Notes: generated by a model from the sequence alone, not told the origin. Counted from the first letter of the stretch, positions 7,731 through 14,940 are shown. The stretch: 15,662 bases of DNA from Chloracidobacterium sp. UBA3360 (GCA_002360555.1 DEQS01000110.1:1-15662); one strand, 5' to 3'. A program made the numbers and translations.

Positions 7731-8620
7731 TGGGTGAAAACTGGCCAGCAAGAAAAGAGATGACACGGAGCAGATGTATAAACCTAAGCCTCCTTCTTCT
7801 TTTTTTCGTGTCTTTCGGGTGTTTTGCAGGCAATTCTTATTCTCAAAACCTTGACATCATCCGATCCGATCTTGCCTCCGGCAATACAGAACTTAAACGT
7901 AACGCATTACATCAGATCAAGGTCATTCATACCGAAGAAGCATCACGACTCGCCATTCAGCTATTGACCGACTCCAACGAGATCGTCCGTGCAACCGCCG
8001 CGTCGGCAGTAATTTACTTGCCGAAGAATGATGCCGCGACGGCATTGATCCCGCTTTTAAATGACAAAGCAGAGTTTGTTCGAGCAGAGACAGCATTCGC
8101 ACTTGGAACCGTCGCCGACCGTTCAGCCGCTTCGATGCTAATTCGCTCTTTGCAAAAAGATCGTGCGGACCAGGTCCGTTCCGCAGCCGCAGTCGCTCTA
8201 GGAAAGATCGGCGATATTTCGGCCCTCGATGCCCTGACCGCTGTCCTAAAGAAAAAGCCGTCCGAGTCGGACGAATTTCTCCGCCGCTCCGCTGCCAAAG
8301 CCATCGGACAGATCGCAAATTTCGCGAGGTCTGGGAATCTTTCAGCCGTCACGCCGCAAAACTTTCTTCCGTCAAAATATAAAGAACCTGAAACAAATGT
8401 TCCGTCGGATCCGGCTTTCCGGAACGCGGTCGGCGTGCTGACATCTGTGCTAAAAAATCAGAAAGAATCTGACGATACGCGCCGCGAGGCCGCCTTTGCC
8501 TTAGGTTCGATCGGCGATGAGTCGTCTGCTGGCGTCCTCCGCTCCTATCTCAATTCACCCGACATTTATCTCGCTGAGATCTGCAAAGAGGCTCTAATTA
8601 AACTTGGCCAGCCACAATAA
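7730..8620 (+). CDS. Secreted HEAT-repeat protein
   Basis: A 296-aa protein from ATG 7730, which overlaps the previous stop as TGATG and suggests translational coupling. ATG 7760 is a rival start that would give a more typical signal peptide (MTRSRCINLSLLLLFFVSFG). Either way a hydrophobic export segment is followed by GCFAGNSYSQ. A lipoprotein cut at that Cys is possible, but the lipobox is imperfect (Phe at -2). The rest is tandem helical HEAT / PBS-lyase-type repeats, seen as EIVRATAASAVIYL, EFVRAETAFALGTVADRSA, DQVRSAAAVALGKIGDISALD, EFLRRSAAKAIGQIA and DTRREAAFALGSIGDESSAG. The family is a protein-binding scaffold; no catalytic residues are evident. egtB follows 40 nt downstream. Confidence 0.85.
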   Translation: MGENWPARKEMTRSRCINLSLLLLFFVSFGCFAGNSYSQNLDIIRSDLASGNTELKRNALHQIKVIHTEEASRLAIQLLTDSNEIVRATAASAVIYLPKNDAATALIPLLNDKAEFVRAETAFALGTVADRSAASMLIRSLQKDRADQVRSAAAVALGKIGDISALDALTAVLKKKPSESDEFLRRSAAKAIGQIANFARSGNLSAVTPQNFLPSKYKEPETNVPSDPAFRNAVGVLTSVLKNQKESDDTRREAAFALGSIGDESSAGVLRSYLNSPDIYLAEICKEALIKLGQPQ

Positions 8621-8660
8621 AATCTTCACCTTTGCCGCTGGATTTGGTTTAATTGGATAA

Positions 8661-9839
8661 ATGCAAGCAACGCCGAAACAAGAAACTTCGACTGATATCC
8701 GCGCGTTTTACACGTCGGTTCGCTCATACACCGAAAAGCTGTGCGAGCCGCTCGAGACGGAAGATTACATACCGCAGCCGGTTATCGACGCATCGCCGCC
8801 AAAATGGAACATCGCCCATACGACCTGGTTTTTTGAGGAGATGGTCCTCAAGAAATTTGTGCCGGACTATAAGGTCTTTGACGATAATTTTAGCTTTCTT
8901 TTCAACAGCTATTACAACTCGATCGGTGACCGCACCGCCCGCGACTACCGCGGTGCCATAAGCCGTCCGACGGTCAAAGAGGTGTTTGAATATCGCAAAT
9001 ACGTTGATGAAAAAATGGCCGATCTGCTCGGAGATGACGTGCCCGCCGAGGTTCGCGATCTGGTCGTTCTCGGCCTAAACCACGAGCAGCAGCATCAGGA
9101 GCTTTTCCTGACCGATCTGAAATACACCTTTAGCCTAAATCCGCTTTTCCCGGTTTATCACTCGGATCTTGCCTTTGAAGAAGCTGCATTCGGAACGGGC
9201 AATTTTGTCGAAGTCAGAGGCGGTATCCATGAGATCGGCCATAACGGCCAAGGGTTTTGCTTTGACAACGAACTTTCTCGTCACAAGGTCTATCTTGAGG
9301 ATTTTGCGATCTCGGACAGGTTAGTGACTAACGGCGAGTTTATTGATTTCATCGATGCCGGTGGCTATGACGATCCGATGCTTTGGCATTCGGATGGTTG
9401 GGATTGGGTTAAACAAAATGATGTCTCGTCGCCATTATACTGGCATCGCAACGATCAGGGTTGGCGGCATTACACGCTCGCGGGGCTTCGGGATCTCGCG
9501 ATGAATGCTCCGGTGACTCACGTTTCGTACTACGAGGCCGTTGCTTATGCCGAGTGGAAAGGTCGCCGTCTGCCGACGGAATTTGAATGGGAGATCGCAT
9601 CTTCGCATTTCGAATGGGGCCAACGCTGGGAATGGACAAACAGCGCATATCTGCCATATCCCGGCTTCAAAAAAGCCGCCGGAGCGGTCGGCGAGTACAA
9701 CGGCAAATTTATGATCAACCAAATGGTCTTGCGCGGAGCCTCGGTCGTAACACCCGCCGGTCATTGTCGTCCATCATACAGGAACTTTTTCAATCCGCAT
9801 TTAAGATGGCAATTTACGGGGATCAGACTTGCAAAATGA
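8661..9839 (+). CDS. egtB: Ergothioneine biosynthesis sulfoxide synthase EgtB
   Basis: A 392-aa non-haem iron enzyme that joins a thiol donor (cysteine or gamma-glutamylcysteine) to hercynine with O2, giving the sulfoxide precursor of ergothioneine. The N-terminal DinB-like domain carries the iron triad: His53 in NIAHTTWFFEE, plus His141 and His145 in the HX3HXE motif HEQQHQE. The C-terminal FGE-sulfatase-like domain (about 183-391) ends with the EgtB signature: WEWTNSAYLPYPGF (323-336), GEYNGKFM (344-351), LRGAS, RPSYRNFF and WQFTGIRLA. A tandem Tyr (84-85, NSYYNSIGDR) could match the active-site tyrosines of the alternative EgtB type described in Chloracidobacterium; this is from memory and needs an alignment. 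egtD follows after a 93-nt gap that holds a large inverted repeat. ATG 8661 has only a weak upstream GGAT. Confidence 0.95.
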   Translation: MQATPKQETSTDIRAFYTSVRSYTEKLCEPLETEDYIPQPVIDASPPKWNIAHTTWFFEEMVLKKFVPDYKVFDDNFSFLFNSYYNSIGDRTARDYRGAISRPTVKEVFEYRKYVDEKMADLLGDDVPAEVRDLVVLGLNHEQQHQELFLTDLKYTFSLNPLFPVYHSDLAFEEAAFGTGNFVEVRGGIHEIGHNGQGFCFDNELSRHKVYLEDFAISDRLVTNGEFIDFIDAGGYDDPMLWHSDGWDWVKQNDVSSPLYWHRNDQGWRHYTLAGLRDLAMNAPVTHVSYYEAVAYAEWKGRRLPTEFEWEIASSHFEWGQRWEWTNSAYLPYPGFKKAAGAVGEYNGKFMINQMVLRGASVVTPAGHCRPSYRNFFNPHLRWQFTGIRLAK

Positions 9840-9846
9840 ATATTCA

Positions 9847-9922
9847 TCCACAGATGAACACAGATAAACACAGATTTTTAGATCATTTACATTATCTGTG
9901 TTCATCCGTGTTTATCTGTGGA
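9847..9922. repeat. Long imperfect inverted repeat of CACAGAT/ATCTGTG units
   Basis: Two 29-nt arms (9847-9875 and 9894-9922) are reverse complements at 26 of 29 positions, with an 18-nt loop. One of the three differences would be a G-U pair in RNA. Each arm is three CACAGAT-type units at a 10-bp period. No T-run follows, so it is not a classical terminator. It looks like an intergenic palindromic repeat. Confidence 0.9.
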
Positions 9923-9932
9923 CAAATCTCTT

Positions 9933-10904
9933 ATGAAAGGTTCTACAACAACTGAACTCTCACAATTTGCCGACGACGTACTTCGCGGGCTGTCGGCCAC
10001 GCCCAAGGAACTCTCGTCGAAATATTTTTACGACGACGAAGGCTCGCGGTTGTTTCAGGAAATAATGAAGCTGCCGGAGTATTACCTGACCGGATGCGAG
10101 AACGAGATTTTTTCGACGCAGACGAGCGAGATACACCGTGCGTTTGCAAATGGCGATAATGCGTTTGACCTGATCGAGCTCGGTGCGGGCGACGGCACAA
10201 AAACGGCCGTGCTGGTTGATCATTTTCTAAAACAGAACGCAGACATATCGTATTCGCCGATCGATATTTCGCAAGAGGCTCTGGACGCTTTAACCGAAAA
10301 ATTTGAGCGTGAGTTCCCTGCATTGCGTATGAATGCGATGAACGGCGATTATTTTAAGATCCTCGAATCGCTAAGATCTGCAAACGGACGCCGCAAGGTT
10401 TTGCTCTTTCTTGGCTCGAATATCGGAAATTTTAGTGCCGAACAATCCGTCGCGTTTTTTAGATCTTTGCGTGAGGTGATGAGCGACAACGATCTGCTCC
10501 TGGTCGGGTTTGACCTGCAAAAAGATCCGCACGTCATAGCAAACGCATACGACGACGCGGCGGGTGTGACGGCAAAATTTAATCTCAATTTGCTGACGCG
10601 TATCAACCGCGAACTCGGCGGTAATTTTGACCTCGGCAAATTTACCCATTACGCGAATTATCGTCCGATCGAGGGCTCGGCCCGCTCGTTTTTGGTCAGC
10701 CGCGAAAAACAAACCGTGCGGATCGACGCTCTCGGACGCGATTTTGAGTTCGACCCATGGGAGGCTGTATTTATGGAGATCTCACAAAAATATAGCCTGA
10801 AGATGATCGAAGAGCTCGCAAAAAACAGTGGCTTTAAGGTAAAACAAAATTTCTTTGACGATAAAAATTATTACTGCGATTCGCTTTGGCGACCGGCCCG
10901 ATGA
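9933..10904 (+). CDS. egtD: L-histidine N-alpha-methyltransferase EgtD
   Basis: A 323-aa SAM-dependent enzyme (Methyltransf_33) that trimethylates histidine to hercynine, the EgtB substrate. The family N-terminus is LSATPKELSSKYFYDDEGSRLF (20-41), then LPEYYLTGCENEI. The SAM site is ELGAGDGTKT (82-91), followed by SPIDIS (108-113) and FLGSNIGNF (159-167). Asn166, Tyr206, Glu282 and Ser284 coincide with histidine-binding residues reported for the Mycobacterium smegmatis enzyme, as I recall them. An upstream GTG 9918 lies inside the repeat arm, so ATG 9933 is preferred; no good Shine-Dalgarno is present. The length fits the family (about 320 aa). Its stop overlaps the birA start (ATGA). Confidence 0.96.
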   Translation: MKGSTTTELSQFADDVLRGLSATPKELSSKYFYDDEGSRLFQEIMKLPEYYLTGCENEIFSTQTSEIHRAFANGDNAFDLIELGAGDGTKTAVLVDHFLKQNADISYSPIDISQEALDALTEKFEREFPALRMNAMNGDYFKILESLRSANGRRKVLLFLGSNIGNFSAEQSVAFFRSLREVMSDNDLLLVGFDLQKDPHVIANAYDDAAGVTAKFNLNLLTRINRELGGNFDLGKFTHYANYRPIEGSARSFLVSREKQTVRIDALGRDFEFDPWEAVFMEISQKYSLKMIEELAKNSGFKVKQNFFDDKNYYCDSLWRPAR

Positions 10905-11641
10905 ACATCAATATTCTCCGCTTCGATTCTCTCGGCTCGACAAACACCGAAGCCGCCAACCAAGCCCGCCAAGGTGCCGACGAAGGCCTGTGTGTGATCG
11001 CACGCGAGCAGTCGGCGGGACGCGGACGGCATGGACGAACGTGGGTGTCTGAACCCGATTCGGGGCTGTATTTCAGTATTGTGCTGCGGCCAAAATTTGA
11101 CCTGAAATATTTGTCACTTATCACGCTGATGGCGGGTGTAGCGGTCTATGACACGCTCAAAGAATTTAGACTAAAGCCTGACATTAAATGGGTCAACGAT
11201 GTGCTTATCGGCGAAAAAAAGATCAGTGGCATTCTCGCCGAGACGGTTGATACCCAATCAGGGAACGCAGTGATCGTCGGCATCGGGATCAATCTTAAGA
11301 GCATTAATTTCCCCGACGAGATCGCCGAAACGGCCACCTCAATTCAGGCAGAAAGATCTGGTGCGGTAACGTCCGGCAATGTCGAGGGTGCTTTGATCAA
11401 GTATCTGAGCTATTGGTACGAGACGTTAAATAGCGACGATGGGCCGACAGAAATAATTCAAAACTGGCGTCAGCGTTCGTCGTATTTTAGCGGAAAAGCA
11501 GTCCGCGTAACGCTGCCGGACGGTGTTCTTGAGGGCACGACCGACGGCCTCGAAGAAAATGGAGCGCTCAGAGTGAAGACAGGCGTCGGTTCGGTTACAA
11601 TCGTTCAAGCCGGAGATGTTGAGCGGCTGAGAGAGGTTTAG
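10901..11641 (+). CDS. birA: Biotin--[acetyl-CoA-carboxylase] ligase
   Basis: A 246-aa biotin protein ligase that makes biotinyl-AMP and attaches biotin to the carrier lysine of acetyl-CoA carboxylase. Motifs seen: SLGSTNTEA (10-18), EQSAGRGRHGRTW (36-48) with the biotin/AMP loop GRGRHGR, KWVNDV (96-101), KKISGILAE with the likely catalytic Lys108, and GIGINL (127-132). The small C-terminal domain (about 195-244) is present. The N-terminal DNA-binding wHTH of E. coli BirA is absent, so this is a class I enzyme and not a repressor. ATG 10901 overlaps the egtD TGA by 4 nt, which points to coupled translation; a longer reading from TTG 10886 lies inside egtD and is rejected. Confidence 0.95.
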   Translation: MNINILRFDSLGSTNTEAANQARQGADEGLCVIAREQSAGRGRHGRTWVSEPDSGLYFSIVLRPKFDLKYLSLITLMAGVAVYDTLKEFRLKPDIKWVNDVLIGEKKISGILAETVDTQSGNAVIVGIGINLKSINFPDEIAETATSIQAERSGAVTSGNVEGALIKYLSYWYETLNSDDGPTEIIQNWRQRSSYFSGKAVRVTLPDGVLEGTTDGLEENGALRVKTGVGSVTIVQAGDVERLREV

Positions 11642-11697
11642 CCACGGATAGCGCAGATCGAACCGATGTGATCGGTCTGATCCGTGAGATCGGTGGC
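11641..11697. repeat. Second imperfect palindrome, between birA and the VanW gene
   Basis: Arms 11641-11667 and 11671-11697 are reverse complements at 20 of 27 positions around a 3-nt centre (GTG). It begins at the last base of the birA stop. Units such as CAGATC and GATCCGTG resemble the degenerate ATCTGTG units of the repeat at 9847-9922, so both may belong to one family. If GTG 11668 is the real VanW start, the right arm is translated. Confidence 0.6.
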
Positions 11698-12525
11698 AAA
11701 TATATTTTGAAACGAAGACTGTCGGAAATTCACCCATTTTTTTACCACACGCGTATCTGGCAAAAGCGAATGTTTCGCCACATAGCCGACCTGCCGCGTA
11801 TCGGGCGATTTGCGTCTAAAAAAGAGTCCGAAGCACTCAAATTTACCTGCAAAAAGCATCAATCACTGCTGCGTCGGCGGTTGGGAAATTCTGATCCGGA
11901 GTTGCAGGAAAACAAGATCAAGAACTTGCGGCTTGCGTGTCCGACCATCGACGGCATCTTGATCAACCCGGGCGAGACTTTTTCGTTTTGGCGATGCGTC
12001 GGTGAGGCGACCGAGGACAAGGGCTATCACGAGGGCATGCAGCTGTCACGCGGCGAGGTGGTCCGAGGCGTCGGCGGCGGGCTGTGCCAGCTTGCAAATT
12101 TGCTGTATTGGATGTCGCTGCACACGCCGCTTGAGATCTCGGAGCGGCACCATCACAGCTTTGATCCGTTTCCGGATGAGAACCGCGTGCTGCCGTTTGG
12201 CAGCGGTGCCGGCGTTTTTTATAACTACATCGACCTGCGGTTTTACAACCCGACCGACCTTACATTTCAGATCAAGCTCTGGCTGACCGACGACCATTTG
12301 AAAGGTGCGATCTACTCTGACCGCGAGACACAATATTCGTATCACGTCATCGAAAAAAATCATAAATTTTCGACCGAGGACGGCAAGAATTTTCGTGAAA
12401 ATGAGATCTGGCGTGAGGTCATCGACCGCCGGACGGGCAACCGCGTGGCCGAAGAGATGCTCGTCAAAAATCACGCTGAGGTCAAATACGAATTGAATTT
12501 CGCCGCCCAAGCGTGTAACGTGTAA
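11668..12525 (+). CDS. VanW-family protein
   Basis: A 285-aa protein from GTG 11668. The VanW domain lies at about 95-215: LINPGETFSFWRCVGEAT (98-115), the family signature RGVGGGLCQLANLLYWMSLH (133-152) with Cys140, then HHHSFDPFPD and NYIDLRFYNP. Despite the name, VanW is an accessory gene of some vancomycin-resistance clusters and its biochemical role is unknown, so this gives no evidence of resistance. No signal peptide or membrane helix is seen. The start is uncertain: family-like sequence begins near KRRLSEIHPFFYH, so TTG 11707 with GGTGG 10 nt upstream is a good alternative, which would leave the palindrome untranslated. It sits between birA and the acidic protein. Confidence 0.85.
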   Translation: MIGLIREIGGKYILKRRLSEIHPFFYHTRIWQKRMFRHIADLPRIGRFASKKESEALKFTCKKHQSLLRRRLGNSDPELQENKIKNLRLACPTIDGILINPGETFSFWRCVGEATEDKGYHEGMQLSRGEVVRGVGGGLCQLANLLYWMSLHTPLEISERHHHSFDPFPDENRVLPFGSGAGVFYNYIDLRFYNPTDLTFQIKLWLTDDHLKGAIYSDRETQYSYHVIEKNHKFSTEDGKNFRENEIWREVIDRRTGNRVAEEMLVKNHAEVKYELNFAAQACNV

Positions 12526-12543
12526 ATACGCAGGACAAGCAGT

Positions 12544-12906
12544 ATGAACGAAGATTTTGAACTAGAAGCCGATTTTGATTTTGACGAGGATCTCGAAAAA
12601 GACCTGGTCGGCTTTGACGACGATTTTGATGAAGAGCTGGCTGAGTTTGAGGACTTTGACGAAGAGTTTGAAAACGTCGCCCTCCGCACCGCCGTCATGC
12701 AAAAAGACAATATGATCGCGCTCCTGTGCATCAAAACCGCGACCGTCGGAGCCGCCATCTGCCGTGTTGATCCTCGCGAAGACCGTCCTGCGGTTCAGAT
12801 CTACGACGATGCCCGTGCGGCCGTCGAGTGGTTCACCAAAAGCCTCCGCACAAGCCGCAAAAACGGCTGGAACGTAATATACGACGGCCTGCCGCTCAAG
12901 GGATAA
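12544..12906 (+). CDS. Hypothetical protein with an extremely acidic N-terminus (120 aa)
   Basis: Not recognised. Residues 1-46 are almost entirely Asp, Glu, Phe and Leu in short repeats such as DFDFDEDLEKDL and DFDEELAEFEDFDEEFE. This looks like a disordered acidic tail, possibly a nucleic-acid mimic or partner-binding arm. Residues 50-120 look like a small alpha/beta domain (MIALLCIKTATVGAAICRV, VQIYDDARAAVEWFTKSL, GWNVIYDGLPLKG). There is no signal peptide; the central hydrophobic strand is too short and interrupted for a membrane helix. The gene starts 18 nt after the VanW stop with AGGA about 9 nt upstream, and its TAA overlaps the coaX ATG by one base (TAATG). Both junctions support a real gene translated with coaX. 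Confidence 0.75.
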   Translation: MNEDFELEADFDFDEDLEKDLVGFDDDFDEELAEFEDFDEEFENVALRTAVMQKDNMIALLCIKTATVGAAICRVDPREDRPAVQIYDDARAAVEWFTKSLRTSRKNGWNVIYDGLPLKG

Positions 12907-13634
12907 TGCTCCTCGCCGTTGATATAGGAAACTCAGCGATAAAGTTCGGCGTTTTTGACGGTCCGCATCTCACCTCAAAATTTTCGATCCCAACAAATAG
13001 TGATCTGCATTCCGCAGAACTAATTGAGAAAGTTGGTAACGCAACTATCTCAAAAGCGTTGGTGTGTTCGGTCGTACCCGGCGTTAATTCGCAATTAAGC
13101 GATGCGCTCGAGGCCGCGTTTGATATCGATGTCCGGTTCGTAACCAACTACATGGACTTTGGCCTCGATATTAAATACGAGCCGCTCGGTGCCGCCGGTA
13201 CAGACCGGCTCGTCAACGCCTTTGCAGCAGCAGAAAAATATGGCGTTCCGGTCATCGCGTGTAGTTTTGGTACCGCGACGACTATTGACGTTGTCGATAA
13301 AAACCGTGTCCTGCGCGGCGGCCTGATCGCTCCGGGAATGAAGACGATGGCAAAGGCTCTGCATTTGAACACGGCTCAATTGCCGGAGATCGAGATCGAC
13401 GCCGCTAGCCGCGTCATCAATCACACAACCGAAACGTCTATCCAGGCGGGCATTTTTTACAGTCAGATCGGGCTCGTCGAAAGCACGGTCGCAAGGATCA
13501 AAAAAGAAATAGGCGATAACCCTAAAGTTATCGCCACCGGAGGTTTTGCATCGATGATCGCCGAAAATACTGACGTCATCGATGTCGTTGATGAAAACCT
13601 ACTGCTCGACGGTTTACGTATCCTCGCCGAGTGA
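12906..13634 (+). CDS. coaX: Type III pantothenate kinase CoaX
   Basis: A 242-aa enzyme of the ASKHA fold that phosphorylates pantothenate, the first step of coenzyme A synthesis. Motifs seen: phosphate loop DIGNSAIKFG (6-15), VVPGVN (56-61), the pantothenate-site GTDRLVNAFAA (98-108) with catalytic Asp100, FGTATTID (121-128), GGLIAPGM (138-145) and TSIQAGIF (177-184). In many CoaX proteins the residue two before GTATT is Asp; here it is Ser120 (CSFGTATT). ATG 12906 overlaps the preceding stop by one base. A longer reading from 12828 would intrude on the acidic-protein gene and is rejected. birA and coaX are often close neighbours in bacteria, which fits this order. The gene meets a convergent gene 5 nt after its stop. 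Confidence 0.95.
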   Translation: MLLAVDIGNSAIKFGVFDGPHLTSKFSIPTNSDLHSAELIEKVGNATISKALVCSVVPGVNSQLSDALEAAFDIDVRFVTNYMDFGLDIKYEPLGAAGTDRLVNAFAAAEKYGVPVIACSFGTATTIDVVDKNRVLRGGLIAPGMKTMAKALHLNTAQLPEIEIDAASRVINHTTETSIQAGIFYSQIGLVESTVARIKKEIGDNPKVIATGGFASMIAENTDVIDVVDENLLLDGLRILAE

Positions 13635-13639
13635 TAGTC

Positions 13640-14824
13640 TTAGGGCCAGGTAAATCCTGACAAAGGATTCGCATAAAATGCATCCGCCTTCCAGGTCGCC
13701 GAACTCCATTTATCTCGATCACCCATAATTTTGACGGGAATAATAGTCTTGCCGTCGCTGAAATTATTGCTCGATGCAACACCATTGTCAGCGATCATGC
13801 CGCCCGCGACGCTAAACGATGCTTCGCGGATCTGCACGCCTTTATGAAAGACCTTTACGGTATAACTGCCATCCGAATCATTCATAAATCTCGCCTGACG
13901 AAACATGTTTCGCCCTTGGGCGTTTGCGGCGTATTTGTACTTGTACCATTCAAAATTAAACAGCTCCCAGCGGTGCGTTTCCTTGTTCTCTAGGCTGTTA
14001 GGGTATCGCTGCTGCACTGACTCGGCCGCGCCCATATCGTCGGTCGTGGCGATCTGTTCACCGTTGTAAAAGAGGCGTGCCTCGAGATCGTCGAGCCGCA
14101 TTTCGCCCTTGATCCACATACTCACGGTCGGTGCAGGTGCGTTTCTATCTTTCCAATTGAGCCAGACATAGCCGATCGGTAGATTCCAGTCTTGATCGAC
14201 AAAGAAATCGTTCTGGTTTTTGAACATTGGGATATTCGGCCCGTATTTGAATTTACCGACCTTAAATTTGCCTTGAAACAACACGCTGCCGTCACGCGAA
14301 TCTGTGATCTTGACGCCAAAGAGCCCGGTCGCGATGGTCGATTTGTTTTCGAAACGGCCCGAACCCCTTTCGCTGTTGATATCAACTGTCTTTTCCGTAG
14401 CGTTCGACATGTTGGTACCGAGAGTCTCTGAGAACCACGGCTTTCCGTCAGGTGTAAAGTACTCGGCCATCAGCCGCAGCTTTGTCGCACCGGCGTAACG
14501 GACCTTAAATTTTAGCTGCGGTATCCAGCTCGTATAGTTAGACTCGGTCGGCATTTTCCAGTAACGATTTTCGGTATCGCAACGGATGTCGAGCGTCGTC
14601 TTTAACAGCACAGGATTGTCGGTCGCGGTCGGCGGCTGAGCATTGCTAGGGCCGCTGTTGTCGCCGGAGTTGTTCGGTGTTTGAACCGGTCCGCCCATTG
14701 TCGGCGTAGAAACGGGCTTTGGAGTAGGTTTTGGGCCTAGTTGCGGGAGCTTAAATATTTGTCCCGAAACAGAAATTGCTGAAAATGCGAGTACACAGAC
14801 TAACGCAGCGATCGATCTTTTCAT
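13640..14824 (-). CDS. Secreted beta-rich protein of unknown function (394 aa)
   Basis: Residues 1-21 form a signal peptide (MKRSIAALVCVLAFSAISVSG) probably cut before Gln22, a VSG/Q junction like that of the TPR protein at 819-2192. Residues 30-70 are a Pro/Thr/Ser/Asn linker. The rest, about 72-394, is rich in aromatic and alternating hydrophobic residues, as in beta-sandwich or Ig-like domains. Two similar stretches suggest an internal duplication: GLFGVKITDSRDGSVLFQGK then FKVG (168-190), and DGSYTVKVFHKGVQIREASF then SVAGG (318-342). There is one Cys outside the signal peptide (82) and no catalytic motif that I recognise. ATG 14824 has GAGGA 8 nt upstream. It is probably a periplasmic, surface or outer-membrane-associated protein. 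Confidence 0.8.
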   Translation of the reverse strand: MKRSIAALVCVLAFSAISVSGQIFKLPQLGPKPTPKPVSTPTMGGPVQTPNNSGDNSGPSNAQPPTATDNPVLLKTTLDIRCDTENRYWKMPTESNYTSWIPQLKFKVRYAGATKLRLMAEYFTPDGKPWFSETLGTNMSNATEKTVDINSERGSGRFENKSTIATGLFGVKITDSRDGSVLFQGKFKVGKFKYGPNIPMFKNQNDFFVDQDWNLPIGYVWLNWKDRNAPAPTVSMWIKGEMRLDDLEARLFYNGEQIATTDDMGAAESVQQRYPNSLENKETHRWELFNFEWYKYKYAANAQGRNMFRQARFMNDSDGSYTVKVFHKGVQIREASFSVAGGMIADNGVASSNNFSDGKTIIPVKIMGDRDKWSSATWKADAFYANPLSGFTWP

Positions 14825-14832
14825 TGTTATTT

Positions 14833-14837
14833 TCCTC
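14833..14837 (-). promoter_or_regulatory. Shine-Dalgarno GAGGA of the secreted protein
   Basis: GAGGA on the minus strand lies 8 nt before ATG 14824 and fixes that start. Confidence 0.7.
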
Positions 14838-14903
14838 GGTCGAGTGTGATTGGTACAGCTATCCGTCCTATAGACGCTGAACGTATGCGAACGGTCGCAA
14901 CTT

Positions 14904-14940
14904 TTTTATTTATTTTGCTTTCAACGTATACTTGTCCGAT
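14904..14940 (+). promoter_or_regulatory. Putative promoter of the helicase gene, probably giving a leaderless mRNA
   Basis: A -10 box TATACT (14927-14932) lies eight bases before ATG 14941, preceded by a T-rich tract (14902-14916) that could act as a weak -35 or UP element. Transcription would begin at or within a few bases of the ATG, and there is no Shine-Dalgarno. The -35 match is poor. Confidence 0.4.

Noticed and set aside
9918..9932. GTG 9918 as egtD start
   Set aside because: It lies inside the inverted-repeat arm and adds five residues not expected in the family; ATG 9933 fits better.
11668..12525. VanW gene as evidence of vancomycin resistance
   Set aside because: There is no vanH, vanA/B, vanX or two-component system nearby; VanW-domain proteins are widespread and of unknown function.
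13656..13674. AATCC / GGATT hairpin between the convergent coaX and secreted-protein genes as a shared terminator
   Set aside because: It lies inside the secreted-protein coding sequence, is only 5 bp, and has no T-run.
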